A DNA stretch of 64,000 bases from Cladocopium goreaui (GCA_947184155.2 CAMXCT020002768.1:1-64000); one strand, 5' to 3'; positions 51,102-62,104 are shown, counted from the stretch's first letter. Translations and numbers: made by a program. The notes: a model not told the origin generated them from the sequence alone.

Positions 51102-51818
51102 ATGGCTATGGGAATGGACACGGGCTGCAGCGGGGAACCGCGTGGTGTTGGACCTGCTGGATCTTTCGCCCTCTTCTGCGCTGTCTTCCATTGGCTGCAT
51201 CGTGGCAGCGGAAGAAACCGCGAATTCTTGTTCTTGACAGAAGAGGGAACCGTAGCTTTCAAGCGGGTAACAAAAAACAAGCACACCGCAGTATGTCCAG
51301 CGCATGGCGGGTGGAAACTCTCGCGCGCTGGCAGCGGTATGCGCTTGGATATCCAGCGGTTCCACTGCACAGGTTGGCGACAATATGTGAGGGACCATAC
51401 TTTTATGCAGGTGGAACCAATGGGATATGCTGGGGAGAAGCTTCGATTCAAGGATGCGGCCAATCTCCGCGAGCTGACCTTCGTTGGCCTCTTCTGGATT
51501 GAAGTGCCAGCGCAACTGGCACTTCCAAGACCGAGGCCAGCGGAATGGTTGGCTTTGGAGGAGCCAGCGGATGCGCTAGCACCGCCGCCAGCGGCCGCGC
51601 TCGCACCGCCGCCTGCGGAGGCGCTAGCACCGCCGCCTGCGGAGGCGCTGGCATTGGCATCCCCCCTGGCAGCGGATCGTCTCCGCCCTGAAGATTGGGA
51701 ATGGGAAGTGTTGGAAGCTGCAGCCCGTGACGAGGAATTAGCCCAACATCTGATGGAAGAAGAAGGTTGGGTTCTAGCGGAGCCTTCCGCCCCTTTTATC
51801 CCAGGCGTTTACCAGTAG
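51102..51818 (+). CDS. Unknown 238-residue protein with Ala-Pro repeats
   Basis: ATG 51102 (MAMGMDTGCSGEPRG), intronless; ATG 50988 in frame would add 38 residues of unlike composition. Residues about 20-140 look globular (FALFCAVFHWLHRG, REFLFLTEEGTVAFKR, CPAHGGWKLSRA, ELTFVGLFWIEVP). Residues about 150-190 contain four EALAPPPA-type repeats, which are probably length-variable. The C-terminus is acidic (DEELAQHLMEEEGW). No family recognised. Confidence 0.58.
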   Translation: MAMGMDTGCSGEPRGVGPAGSFALFCAVFHWLHRGSGRNREFLFLTEEGTVAFKRVTKNKHTAVCPAHGGWKLSRAGSGMRLDIQRFHCTGWRQYVRDHTFMQVEPMGYAGEKLRFKDAANLRELTFVGLFWIEVPAQLALPRPRPAEWLALEEPADALAPPPAAALAPPPAEALAPPPAEALALASPLAADRLRPEDWEWEVLEAAARDEELAQHLMEEEGWVLAEPSAPFIPGVYQ

Positions 51819-52327
51819 GTAAACAAATTTCACAGCAAAGCTGTGAAATCTTTCGGGCAATTCTTGCCTGCTGAATCGTATCACCGTGTGTGATACTTTG
51901 CCAGGACTTCGATTCCAATCCGGAATTCGCCACGCAGCAAAAAAAAACCGTTGCTGCAAGGTTACCAGTAAATCTTGACTTTTTGCACAGAAAACATTTC
52001 TACGGATTTGGCTGCGTTTCTTCTATATGTTCAATCCGCGATATCATTTTTTGAGCTTGGCGTTCCGCTTTTCACATGCCGTGAAATCATTGTTCGTTTC
52101 TGTGTCTATGTTAATTTAGAGATGTGAATGCAACCTTTGAAACTGTATTGTGTCGCTGCCAGATCAAGAGTAGAGGCAACATGACCGACCGAAACAAGTC
52201 TAAAATTGTTTTGTTATTTTCTAGGAGAATAGACTTACTTTTTGTCTTTGTCAGTTGTTGCCTAAAAACATCCTGACTCACTTTCTAATTTTGAACCAAT
52301 TCGAAAGCCTGTGCGCAGAGCCCGGAC
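51819..52327. other. Spacer before the 1056-residue ORF
   Basis: AT-rich, no gene. A hairpin TTTCACAGC/GCTGTGAAA lies just after the preceding stop (51829-51849) and could mark a 3' end. Confidence 0.4.
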
Positions 52328-55300
52328 ATGGACATGCCTGCGGAGATGGCAAATTCGGATATGCTGGGATTGCATTTAGAAGCAGAAGGAGGGATTGAAG
52401 GGAAAAATCTTGTTTTTGGCGACGCAAACCACAGCGTCCAGAATAGCGGAGATGCCGCTGAGGCGGATGCCGCATCAACGTCCGACCAGGATCCGAAGGA
52501 AAAGAAAAAGAAAAACAAAAAGATTCGAAGGGCTGAGAGAGCAGCGGCGGAAGCCGCCAAAAAGCAACAACAGCCAGACGAAGCGCAAAAGAAATGCACT
52601 AGCTTTTGCGGAAAACGCAAGGCATTGTCCGACTTCAATGCTGACCAAAATTCCTGCAAAGAGTGTGTCTTACACCAAAAAGCATTTTGGCGCCACGCCA
52701 AAAGCCAGGGATGTGAGAAAGACATGAAAGACTTAGAAAAAACAGATTCGAAAATGGCAGCAGATGTGCAGAAAGAGTTTGTAAAGGAGAGGATGCAGGC
52801 CGCAGCACTGGAGAAAAAACTTAAATTCGGTATCCAAGCATTCCGCAAAACATTGGAGAGCCGCAGCGGTGAACGCGCAGACAAAGTAAGGAAGATGATG
52901 TGGGAAGGCGAATGGATGGAAGAAAGCAAGAAGGCCAAACACGGATTCTTGGGAAAAGAGGAAGCGGAAAGAAAGTGGCAAGAATGGCTCTCGGACACTT
53001 CCGTGGCCAGAGATCAGGAAGGACCTCGCGGATTTACTACCCGCCTTGCCATTCCGCACAAGACAATTCTGTCAGGCTTCAATGAAGTGGCGACGAAGAA
53101 GGAACTCACGCAAGAGGAGCGGTTATCTCGCAACGCATCAGATGCAACAGTAGCGGCTCGCGCCCGCATGGTGGTCAGTGAATCCACCAAAGCAGACGAA
53201 GAGGCATTGGGTGGGGTCAAGCTTGCAGACATTAAAAAGGAAGCAGTACAACATGGTGTGGACATGGCCGAAATGTATGCCCCACAGGTTCCCCATGCGA
53301 TAGAAGCAGCGGAGAAGAAACGTCGCTTGAGCGGCAAAGCAAAAGCAGGAGACAAAGGACCAGAAGCAGATGGCAACAAAGAAGAAGATAGCAACGATGA
53401 ATCTCAAGCAAGCAGCTCTGAGACGGATGGCCAAAAGCACAAACCCAAAGGAGCAAAATGGTTCGATGCGGAAACAAAGTGCAGGAAAGCAGAAAGAACA
53501 TGGATGACAGGTCTGGACGATCTAGCAAATTCGGTGCAAATCCTCTTGAAGCAATGTGCCGAGTGTCTAAATGATTTCCGACGAAAGCCAGACGCCGCCA
53601 CCAAGTTCACTGAGGAAATGTCTATTCTGGAGAAGCGCCAAAAATGGGCAGCTGCAATCATAGAGGCAGATGATACTTCATTGAGTCGCCACAAGCAGGA
53701 GCAGCAAGCGGAAGAAAAGCAAGCCATGGGCGATTCCCAAACTACATCGCAAGATGTATCAGCTCTAGGTCGCGTGGGGCCATGCAAAGATTATCAAGAT
53801 TTGCAAACCATTGCAGCCTTAAAGCAAATGGGAGCGGAATTCCGCACATGCACATCTGCACAGCAAATAAAAGAACTAAATGAAAAAGGTGCAACCCAGA
53901 AGAAGCCCATCGCTACTTTACTGGCAGCGGTAAAAGCCGCCAAGTCCGATTTGATTGCAGCAGAAAAAAGAGCCCAAGCGCAGAAGAAAAAAGAGGAGGA
54001 CAGAGCGGCCAAGGAAGCTGCCAAAGTGGCCAAAGCAGGCGCCGCAAGCGGGAACGCACCCGGAGGAGAAGCGGGTCGCGCGCGCGCCGCCAGCAGGAGC
54101 CAAGTCACGCGGAAAAAACAATCTGCGCAGAGCATCTTGCTAGATAACAATTCAGAGCTTTGGCAAGATGAGACTTTCCGCATCCCGGTGCTTCACCAAG
54201 AGGAATTGGACCCCGACCTGTGCAAGGAACCCTTCATACAAAGCGGGATAAACCTTCCACAACAAGTGTCTGCGGCGGTCGCAGGATTCGGCAAGGTCTT
54301 TTCTGGTTCGGCATTGAGAGTCACTGACGGCCGCGCTCAAACCACCTTGGATGATGAAAATGCCAGCTTGTTCATTACAACGCTGACAAAAGAGGAAAAG
54401 GTTCCGTCTTTTTGGTCAGTAGAGGCCCTTTCAGAATTTGCATCTTGCCGAGATGCTTTGTTGAACATTCAGAAGGCCAGCTCATTTGGTTTTACTGCTT
54501 GCTCCGTGTCCAGCGAGCGAAGTGAGCTCGCCATGATGCCTTGTTTCCGGCTCTTGGTGACAGGCAACATGATGGTTGCAGTTTTGACACCGAGTTGTTT
54601 GGATGACCCCAGGAAAATGCTGGAAGATATGACGAGCGGAAACGCAGATAGCCTCATGAAAAGAGCCAGGGACAATGAACTTCGTGTTGCGACGCTGGGC
54701 CCTGGCGACATGCTCTTCTTGCCCCCTGTGTGCGCAGTGAGCCACAGGGTGCATGCTCAGGACGTCTTGGGCATCCGCGTGGGAGCTTACAGCCGTAAAT
54801 TCAATGAGCGGATGGAACAAGCGGTAGCAGAAAAAGCGGACAACGCCACGATCCCTTCAGCCATCCGTGCAATCCTGCGTTCTGCAATGGAAGAACACGC
54901 GGATCCTGCGTATTCCGAAGTGAAAATGCAACTGGCAGCGGAAAAACGCGCTGAGCAAAGACACGCTTCTGCGCAGGTTGTAAGCGTTCCTGAGGTAAAA
55001 GCATCTGACCAGAATGGACAAAAAGCAGATAGCGGAGAGGCAAGCACGGCAGAACCCATGCAGAATGAAAGCAAGGACGACAGCGGACAGCCTCCGCAGC
55101 AGCAAACGGAAAACAACACAAGGGAAACAGAAGCAACGGTGCCAGATTCTGGAAGCAAAGATGACGCAAAGCATGAAAGCCCAAGCCAGAAAGATGCAAG
55201 CACGAAGGCGGACGCATCCAACCCAGACGAAAAAGTGAAGGCGCTGTCCACCGCGGCAGGGCCGCCAAAGCCAGCGGACAAACCAGCTACTGAAGACCCT

Positions 55301-55498
55301 GGCAAAAAGAAAGCTGAGGAGAAGGCCAAGGCTGCGCCTAAAGTGCTACCTAAGGTAGCAGCCAAGGCCGAACCAAGTGAAAAAAAGAGAAAGGCTGAGG
55401 AAGTTAAAGACACAGGCAAAGGCAAGGGAAAAAAAAACGAAGTGAAAGAAGGTGAAGCGGGAAAATCGCCAAACCCATGGTTCGCAAATTTTGAATGA
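52328..55498 (+). CDS. 1056-residue protein with zinc-ribbon-like N-terminus and cupin/JmjC-like segment
   Basis: Intronless, ATG 52328 (MDMPAEMANSDMLGLHL). A Lys/Ala-rich region is followed by CTSFCGKRKALSDFN and CKEC (C90, C94, C110, C113), a CX3C-X15-CX2C pattern suggesting zinc binding. Residues 150-620 are charged and largely helical. Residues about 610-840 look folded. Inside them, LGPGDMLFLPPVCAVSHRV (about 792-810) has the G-D-x-L-F-x-P-P...H-x-V signature seen in the second half of cupin/JmjC folds. No clear partner His/Asp for an iron site is visible, so enzymatic activity is doubtful. The C-terminal 200 residues are low-complexity (EKKRKAEE, KGKGKK). It is the last of the four-ORF island. 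A chromatin or RNA-associated role is inference. Confidence 0.68.
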   Translation: MDMPAEMANSDMLGLHLEAEGGIEGKNLVFGDANHSVQNSGDAAEADAASTSDQDPKEKKKKNKKIRRAERAAAEAAKKQQQPDEAQKKCTSFCGKRKALSDFNADQNSCKECVLHQKAFWRHAKSQGCEKDMKDLEKTDSKMAADVQKEFVKERMQAAALEKKLKFGIQAFRKTLESRSGERADKVRKMMWEGEWMEESKKAKHGFLGKEEAERKWQEWLSDTSVARDQEGPRGFTTRLAIPHKTILSGFNEVATKKELTQEERLSRNASDATVAARARMVVSESTKADEEALGGVKLADIKKEAVQHGVDMAEMYAPQVPHAIEAAEKKRRLSGKAKAGDKGPEADGNKEEDSNDESQASSSETDGQKHKPKGAKWFDAETKCRKAERTWMTGLDDLANSVQILLKQCAECLNDFRRKPDAATKFTEEMSILEKRQKWAAAIIEADDTSLSRHKQEQQAEEKQAMGDSQTTSQDVSALGRVGPCKDYQDLQTIAALKQMGAEFRTCTSAQQIKELNEKGATQKKPIATLLAAVKAAKSDLIAAEKRAQAQKKKEEDRAAKEAAKVAKAGAASGNAPGGEAGRARAASRSQVTRKKQSAQSILLDNNSELWQDETFRIPVLHQEELDPDLCKEPFIQSGINLPQQVSAAVAGFGKVFSGSALRVTDGRAQTTLDDENASLFITTLTKEEKVPSFWSVEALSEFASCRDALLNIQKASSFGFTACSVSSERSELAMMPCFRLLVTGNMMVAVLTPSCLDDPRKMLEDMTSGNADSLMKRARDNELRVATLGPGDMLFLPPVCAVSHRVHAQDVLGIRVGAYSRKFNERMEQAVAEKADNATIPSAIRAILRSAMEEHADPAYSEVKMQLAAEKRAEQRHASAQVVSVPEVKASDQNGQKADSGEASTAEPMQNESKDDSGQPPQQQTENNTRETEATVPDSGSKDDAKHESPSQKDASTKADASNPDEKVKALSTAAGPPKPADKPATEDPGKKKAEEKAKAAPKVLPKVAAKAEPSEKKRKAEEVKDTGKGKGKKNEVKEGEAGKSPNPWFANFE

Positions 55499-55905
55499 TT
55501 TCCTTCGCCCAATGAACAGCAAGACATGCAACAAAGAGCGGACGCCCCGCGTGTGCCCAGCGGGCGCTCTACCGCAAGATTGCCTTCGTTGACAGCACAG
55601 CCCCAGTTCAAAAATGCCCGCCAGCAGCGTTCCGAATTTCTCATATGTTCGCATGGTTGCCGGTGTATGTTGGTGGAGTAGTTCCTGATGTTTTTAGCAC
55701 TTGCCTTTTTTCAAAATAAACGGTTTTGATTTCAAGCATGCGCATCCACAACTTTTGCTAGTGGTAGGGGAAGCTCAATATGTAAAAAATAATTATCAAT
55801 CGAAAACGCAAATGTCACAGAGTTTGATCCGGTTCTACCCCAAACAGGAAACACCCAAGGACAGAGGCAATCTCACAGCTCGAAGCTGCCGCGCAGCGTT
55901 TTAGG
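55499..55905. other. 3' flank of the 1056-residue ORF
   Basis: No gene recognised; probably 3' UTR and spacer leading into the tandem repeat. Confidence 0.35.
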
Positions 55906-55907
55906 TA

Positions 55908-56277
55908 TTTGAGGCCTGGCAAACGGCAGGCGGTTTTAGGCAGTTTAAGGGTTTGACGCCTGGCAAACGGCACGCTTGAACGCCCTTAACAACAGAGGGC
56001 TGTGGCCGGAGTGCCTGGTCGAAGCTGCCGCGGAGCGGTTGCGGCATGTGAAGGTGTGAGGCCTGGCAAACGGCACGCTTGGACGCCTTTAACAACAGAG
56101 GGCTGTGGCCTGAGTGTCTGGTCGACGCTGCCGCGGAGGGTTTGAGGCATTTTAAGGCTTTGACAAACGGCAGGCTGAAACGCCCTTAACAACAGAGGGC
56201 TGTGGCCTGAGTGCCTGGTCCATGCTGCCGCGGAGGGTTTTAGGCATTTTAAGGGTTTGAGGCCTGGCGAGCGTTGT
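55908..56277. repeat. ~100-bp tandem repeat, about four copies
   Basis: Units contain GAGGCCTGGCAAACGGCACG, CGCCCTTAACAACAGAGGGC, TGTGGCCTGAGTGCCTGGTC and GCTGCCGCGGAGGGTTT. CCCTTAACAACAGAGGG can form a small hairpin in each unit. Confidence 0.82.
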
Positions 56278-56454
56278 AGCGTTTGACGCGTGCAATGTGG
56301 TTGTGACATGCTGTGACTGTGCCCTTGGTGCCTTGTCGGAGCTGGCGGAAGGCAAGGTAATGGCAAGCCAACAAAAACAGGCTCCACACCTGCGGTGGTC
56401 CCAGGCGCCGCCCCTGCCTTGGCTAAGGCCGGGGTCGGCGGATATTTGATTACC

Positions 56455-56735
56455 AGAGGGTGTATGTATATATATATATACACGTATAGTCAGTATAGTC
56501 ATCCTGAAGTAGAGAGTATATGGAATTTTCAATACATCCTGACCAAATCGGCATATCTTTTGTCTTTGAACATTCCATATTCTATTCTATTTCAGGATGA
56601 TTATGTACATATAGTGTTATATGTACTGTATAATATTATACACGTATATAATACGTATATATATATATGTAATGTATATAAATGTTTATTGATATATATA
56701 TATATATATACACATACGCATACAGATGTACATTA
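56455..56735. repeat. TATA/TATG simple-sequence tracts
   Basis: Several (TA)n and TATATGTA runs separated by short unique sequence. Confidence 0.75.
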
Positions 56736-57671
56736 AACAATCCCCCCAAAAGGGGTTTATGAAATTGGGTGTGCCTCTATTTTATAACTGGGATGATGCA
56801 CATATTAGCACTTATCTTTTGGTTACAGAGATGTTTGATGGCATGGGAATGTGCCTGTGCTAGATCGAACTGCTGCTATATGTACCATGGTCAAAACTTA
56901 GTGTATATTTTCCACATTTGGGGATGCTATGCTTCCATTGTTTCAGGATTTTTATGGAATTTCTACCCATAGGATACTCATCGTGGGATGGATGACCATG
57001 GCCCATATACTCGTACCATGTTTTGATAGTGGCTCACATTTGAGCATCTGGCAATTTTATTGCTTGTGCAAGATGATGAACAGCAACTGGGGATATCGAC
57101 ACCCATGTTTTGCTAGTGACTAGTGATTCATTAAAAAAAGTTAACCAACCGATGAATGGACATCCATTGATTTCACACACCGGGGCTTTTGTGGAACGGC
57201 TGGGAATTTCCGTCGCCAATTGCTGGGTTGATCCCTGAGTTTCTCCGTTGGCGCTCTGAGTCGCGACTGGATCATATCACAAGTTATTCATATGTATTAG
57301 AATGATCAAGCATACGGTAAGTTGACGTATATTTTTATGCAAAGGCCGAGGCCAGATCTTGGAATTTCGCCGGGTCCATATCAATCTTGGACTAACTAAC
57401 CCTGGTTGACTGATTAAGGGACGAGCCCTCCAAAAACTTTTATTCTGATCCAACTTGCTACTAAAGTGGCACTCCCAATGCTCAATAGCCCAGTTTTTTT
57501 TTTAACATGAACATTTGTGGTTTCAATATACTACATGATTTACATTGTCTAGTTGGTCGTTTCAAATCTTTTATGTTTTCAACCCTGGGATGATGATCCC
57601 AAGTGGCTAACATTTTCAGTTGCAATCGCAACAAAACACGGAACTACTGTGCAAGATATTGTTATGAACCG
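56736..57671. other. No gene recognised
   Basis: AT-rich sequence with incidental short ORFs only. Confidence 0.4.
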
Positions 57672-57796
57672 TACAATGTGAGGCCCACCAGTTATAAGTT
57701 GGTTTATAAGCCCCAGTAACTATAGTTATAAGTAGCATAAACCATAGTTATTGGAGTTATAAACCAACTTAGCTATCTTGGGGGCCTCACATTGTA
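57672..57796. mobile_element. Small terminal-inverted-repeat element (MITE-like)
   Basis: TACAATGTGAGGCC at the left end pairs with GGCCTCACATTGTA at the right end. Inside, GTTATAAGTTGGTTTATAA and GGAGTTATAAACCAACTT are also near reverse complements, so the whole 125 bp folds back. A related core lies at 63668-63745. Confidence 0.78.
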
Positions 57797-58690
57797 GGGT
57801 TAACAAAATCGCGAAAACATCCGCAACGCGTAATCATTCGTTTTTCGTAAACCATGACGAGCGTAACCTGAAAATTGAAAAATGGCAATGGTGGTTGACC
57901 AAACTACAAACGCACCTTGGAGTACCCAAAGATCAGGGAGAGAAACCTGCACTTGAGGAAAATGAGGCCCACATTCCCAAGCTTTCCCTCTCCTCTAGCC
58001 GCAAGATTGTAAAGCCTTGTATCCTTTGTGGGATTGGTCCACAATCTGTGCAAACTACACGTGGACCACCTCGCTTGATGCCCATAATGCTGCCAACCGC
58101 AAATTGCCCGCCAGCTTGTCAAAAACTAACTGGAAGAAAATTCTTCAGTGGCTCGTAACCCTTTCCTGGGATCCGGACCCTAATTTGCTAGTTTTCTGCA
58201 GCTAGGGTTTGCAGCTTGGCATGCTGGAGTGAAACTTGAGGCCCACGATTTGACTCCAGCTTGCTATGCCACTATGATTAGAAAAGCCTTCAACATCATC
58301 ACTAAGAAATTCCCTGACACTCCTGCAATGCCTGGCGAACTTTTCCTGGCGAAGTGATGGGAAAGTCCATACTTCAGGTTACATAAAGGGCTTGGAGATT
58401 GCCATGCCTTTCCCTGCCAATTGCATGCTTGGGGTTGCTTTCGTGGGTCGAAACCATGTCCTGTCTAACTGGAAGTTTCTTTTTAGTTCAATCAGCTGAT
58501 CACTCTGTTTTTCTCTTCTTTTGATGGTTCCGATGCGAGTTTCGTTTCTTCGATGCCTGTGGTCTGCGTGACTGCATGCTGCGAGTGAGAGCGCCTCGCG
58601 CCTTGTGTGAACAACTGACTAACATTTTTCAGTGTGTGGCTCAACCACCAACCAGTTGTAAATTCCTCCAAAGAATTGGCTACATATACA
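57797..58690. other. No gene recognised
   Basis: An open stretch at 57778-58158 has no family resemblance and no splice support; it is not called a gene. Confidence 0.35.
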
Positions 58691-58949
58691 TATGTAAATG
58701 TATATGTACATGTATATGCATATGTATATATGGCTCCGGGGTGGTACCCGGCGTTCTCAAAACCGATGGTTTTTGAGGGTGCATGACAAGGGCATGGGTC
58801 CAAGTCTGTGCTGCCCCACAAGAGCAATGGTAGACGTTAGTGTTGATAGAGTAGCGGAGTGCCTGGGTAGAGGAGTGACAGTCGGGAGTAGCAAGATTCA
58901 CCAGGAACCTTTCAAGGGGAATCCCTAGGGAACTTTATAGGGATAATCT

Positions 58950-59205
58950 TATGGGGGGGGTTGGGGACTCTTTGGGGCCCTTGGGCTAGACAGCCTTCCC
59001 TGGAAAAGTCTCTGGAGAATGCTCTAGGGAGGGGGGGGGTTGGGGACTCTTTGGGTCTCTTGGCTAGGAAGGCTGGAAAAGTTTCTGGGGATCCTCTTTT
59101 TGAACTTGCCCCAAGAGTCCCCAACCCCCCCCTAGGGGCTTAGGGAAAGGTCTCTAGGGAAAGGTGTGTGTGTCAAGAGCCTTCCAAGAGTCCCCAAACC
59201 ACCCC
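58950..59205. repeat. Imperfect inverted/tandem repeats of GGTTGGGGACTCTTTGG
   Basis: GGTTGGGGACTCTTTGGG occurs at about 58960 and 59039. The reverse complement form AGAGTCCCCAACCCCCCC occurs at about 59114, with AGAGTCCCCAAACCACCC at about 59189. Strong potential for hairpins. Confidence 0.65.
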
Positions 59206-59573
59206 CCCTACCCTACCAGAAGGTGTGCTCCTATAGGGTATCCCCAGAAGGCAAAAGCTTTCCCGGGAAGCCCTCGGCAATCCCCAGGAGATCCTTAAGA
59301 CTTCCCAAAAATCTCCACCCTCCCACCCTCCCATAAGTTGTGCTCGCCAGGCCACTTGCAGTACGACATTGCCAATCGACATGGAGCAGCCAGGCGCCGA
59401 ATGCCTTGTCATGGTCTAGCAGAGCAGACTTGGTACTTTTGCAGTTGTCAGTGTTTGTTCACGTGTTGTCCACATGCTTGCACACGTGTCGACACATTCC
59501 ATCTGCATCTGCAGCCTTCTTGCTCTAACGCACCTTGCTCTCTGCCACCCCTCTACGGCCTCACCTTTCTCAG

Positions 59574-59855
59574 GAGCTCGCCTTGGAAGCGGTGAAGAGC
59601 ACCAACCTTGTGTACTACGAGGACTACCAGTACACGGAGGTGACGGCCGAAGGAAGCAGCATGGCAGAGTTGCCTTTGGTTCCGGCGAGCCGCACCAAGA
59701 AAAACTACAAGGAGTTCTTCCAAGTTGTGTCGCAGATCTCTGCGGCGGACCTGCAGGCAATCCATGTCGCCTTTGCTGATGGGAAGCTCAACATCGCCGC
59801 CCTCCCGGACTCTGTGCGGCCACGTTCCTTTATGGGAGAGGCTTGCCGTTTTTAG
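59574..59855 (+). CDS. Terminal exon of an unidentified gene
   Basis: After a good pyrimidine tract and CTCAG acceptor, 93 codons are open in phase 0 to TAG: ELALEAVKSTNLVYYEDYQY, TEVTAEGSSMAELPL, ASRTKKNYKEFFQVVSQI, AADLQAIHVAFADGKLN, ending GEACRF. Composition and GC content are clearly coding compared with the flanks. The upstream exons are not found and the family is not recognised. Another frame is open just downstream (59843-60181), so alternative exon ends are possible. Confidence 0.55.
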   Translation, partial: ELALEAVKSTNLVYYEDYQYTEVTAEGSSMAELPLVPASRTKKNYKEFFQVVSQISAADLQAIHVAFADGKLNIAALPDSVRPRSFMGEACRF

Positions 59856-60255
59856 ATTGTGGTGGAAGAGAAAATGCCTTGTGGGCTCGTCCGCAACCTT
59901 TGCGACAATGCCCTATACAGATGATCAACTACAAGGTCGCGAGCAACTCGCATATCGTCAAGATGGCCTTCCTGAAGATGCTGGGGGCTATCCGTGGGCA
60001 TCACCAGGGAACCCTGCAGCAAGGAGACCGAATAGCTCGAGCCCCAGAAGCCCCCCCGCAGATTGGTGGCAAAGGATGCAGTTTCCACCTCAAGGTGTTC
60101 CGCAATCTCCGCGCAGCAAACTGCTACAGCATCGTGCCAGCATGGGGGGCGGCTGAGACTGTAAACGGAGATGCGTTTTAATTAGTATGTGGCAGGCGCC
60201 GGCTTCCAGAGGACCACAAGACGGAACTCACAGCAGGTGCAGGTGACTTTTTTTG

Positions 60256-60366
60256 GCGCGAAGAAATATACTCCATCGCCGTTGTCACTGGCAGGCGCTG
60301 GCAGGTGCAAGTGTTTTTTTTGCGTGCAAAATATATTCCATCGCCGTTGTCACTGGCAGGCGCGCG
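60256..60366. repeat. ~66-bp direct duplication
   Basis: The segment around CCATCGCCGTTGTCACTGGC with AGGCGC occurs twice in tandem (about 60271 and 60340), each preceded by a T/A-rich TTTTTTTGCG-type run. Confidence 0.65.
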
Positions 60367-60499
60367 CAATGTGCAAAAGAAACGCAGCTGGAGAGGGAGA
60401 CTGGAGGGGGGAAAGACGCGGGAGGCTGCAGACTCAAGAGGCCCCCTAAGCAAAGTCTAAAAGCGCGCGTAAAAACGCACGCCGGCAACCACCCCTTAA

Positions 60500-60640
60500 C
60501 CGTATATGTACATATATATATATATATATATGAACTATAATTTATACATATATATATATATGTATATATTTATATATATATATATATCTATATCATTCTA
60601 TATCTATATATCTATATCTTTGGAGTGTAGTCCGGTTACA
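60500..60640. repeat. (TA)n simple-sequence tract
   Basis: Long TATATATA runs with TATATCTATATC variants. Confidence 0.85.
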
Positions 60641-60732
60641 CAGATAGAATCCTATCCTATAGGGATATCTACCATATATCTACCATAGGTTTATCAGCTT
60701 TCAAGCAACCAATAGCGAGTTGCAGCAGCGAG

Positions 60733-61410
60733 GTCTTGGAGGAGCTGGGCGAACTCTCTGAGGCGGAGCTCCTGTATCGTCGCTGCATTGAAACCATCGA
60801 AAGGACACTGGGCAAGGAGCACCCGGACCGCTGGACTGCAGCTGGGCCTGAGTTTTTTTTTCCGTGGCCTTGAAGAAATTTGGGCCAAAACGAGGGCACC
60901 GATTTTTTTCATGACTGACTTGGATAGAACATGATGGGTTGGGAAGATCTTCGATGTTTCATGGCGAATTGCATAGGTAATATGGCCCATTCATGGCCGA
61001 TTTCAATCTGGTTTTCGATGTTCCAGACTTGATTTCCAGGGGCCGAGATTGTTTGACTTCGAGGCGCAAAATTCAAAACTGTTGTCTAATTTTTGGGGAT
61101 GTACACATACACCCTCAAAACATCAGAACATTTGGTTGTTTTTTTAGTTGGTAAAACCATCCATTTCTTTTTGTGATGCACCCAATTTTGGAGCACCTTC
61201 GACCTGTATCAACCATTATTAAGCATTGTTTACCTTTGCCAAATCATTCCAACTGCACGACTTGGCGTGCCTAGGCCATAAGCAGTTTGGCATCTGTATT
61301 GCAGTCCAGGGGCAAGGAACCTGAAGCCAAGATCTTGCTGCAGAAGGCAGTCCTGGAGGCTGAAGAGATTTATGGTCCTGAACATGAAATCACGAAGAGC
61401 CTTGGCATCC
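60733..61410 (+). CDS. TPR gene exons, kinesin-light-chain-like (partial)
   Basis: First exon about 60733-60840: VLEELGELSEAELLYRRCIE, then TIERTLGKEHPD. Second exon 61310-61410: GKEPEAKILLQKAVLEAEEI, then YGPEHEITKSLG after acceptor CCAG|G. Both match the 42-residue tetratricopeptide unit of kinesin light chain and bacterial TPR_10/12 type (EAExLYRRALEIxEKxLGxxHPD). Such repeats form helical protein-binding surfaces. The exact ends of the first exon and the phase of the join are uncertain. More exons are expected on both sides, including the gap region. It is a + strand gene. Confidence 0.6.
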
Positions 61411-61798
61411 GGTCAAAGATGGCTAGTTGGGAAATGGTGGTATTATATAGCATGGCAAGTTGGGAAATGTGGGCTAGTTGCAGAAGATAACCATGGTTTT
61501 ATAGTTTTATGATATCTCTTTTGAACAGTGTGGTTAAATTTATGATTTTCCATAGCTATCCACAGGGTATCCACAGATTTGCGGTTTGTTTTTCTTTTGG
61601 GAATCGCTGTTGTTTTTCTTGAAAAGGTGGAACACGGACCTGTCGGAAGATGGTTCATTCTACATAGGTATGGTCAAGATGTGAGGCGTGGAAGTGTTTT
61701 GCACTGTTTTGAGTCACTCTTTTTTTGGGTAAACATTTGCAAACCAGCTGCGAACCATCGAATTTTTGGGTTCAAACTTGACCGTCGGAGCCTCTCAG

Positions 61799-61868
61799 GG
61801 ACATGCAGTCCGAGCTGGCGAAGTTGAGTGCAGCGACCAAAATGGGGCGGGCAGCTTCGGTGCTTTGA
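61799..61868 (+). CDS. Possible short terminal exon after the TPR exons
   Basis: After TCTCAG the frame DMQSELAKLSAATKMGRAAS-VL ends at TGA. The amphipathic helix would suit the end of a TPR protein, but the link to the TPR exons rests only on position and strand. Confidence 0.3.
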
Positions 61869-62104
61869 GGGGTAGATATGGGATATGGCTCATGAGAAAT
61901 TGCAAACAGGTGGAACATGATAGGCCAACATCTTCCAAGCATTTTCCGAGATAATGAAACACATTTTCTCATATTGACATGTAATTCATGGTACCTTGGG
62001 ATGTTTTGGGTCAAAAATCCATGGGAAATCTCCTTCCATTCTCCTCAGAGCTGCCTCCTTGCCCACCATAGCTGGTCAAATCGCTGGGGCAGATCAAGCT
62101 GACC

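Noticed and set aside
52285..55644. Minus-strand ORFs of 100-285 residues opposite the 1056-residue ORF
   Set aside because: Leu/Ser/Phe-rich translations antisense to Lys/Ala/Glu-rich coding sequence, a typical shadow.
58820..58905. Possible tRNA-like stretch
   Set aside because: No cloverleaf arms with the conserved TTCRA and A/B box positions could be drawn.
59843..60181. 112-residue ORF after the exon at 59574-59855
   Set aside because: Overlaps another open frame of similar quality and lacks a recognisable domain or clear splice sites, so no coding call is made.
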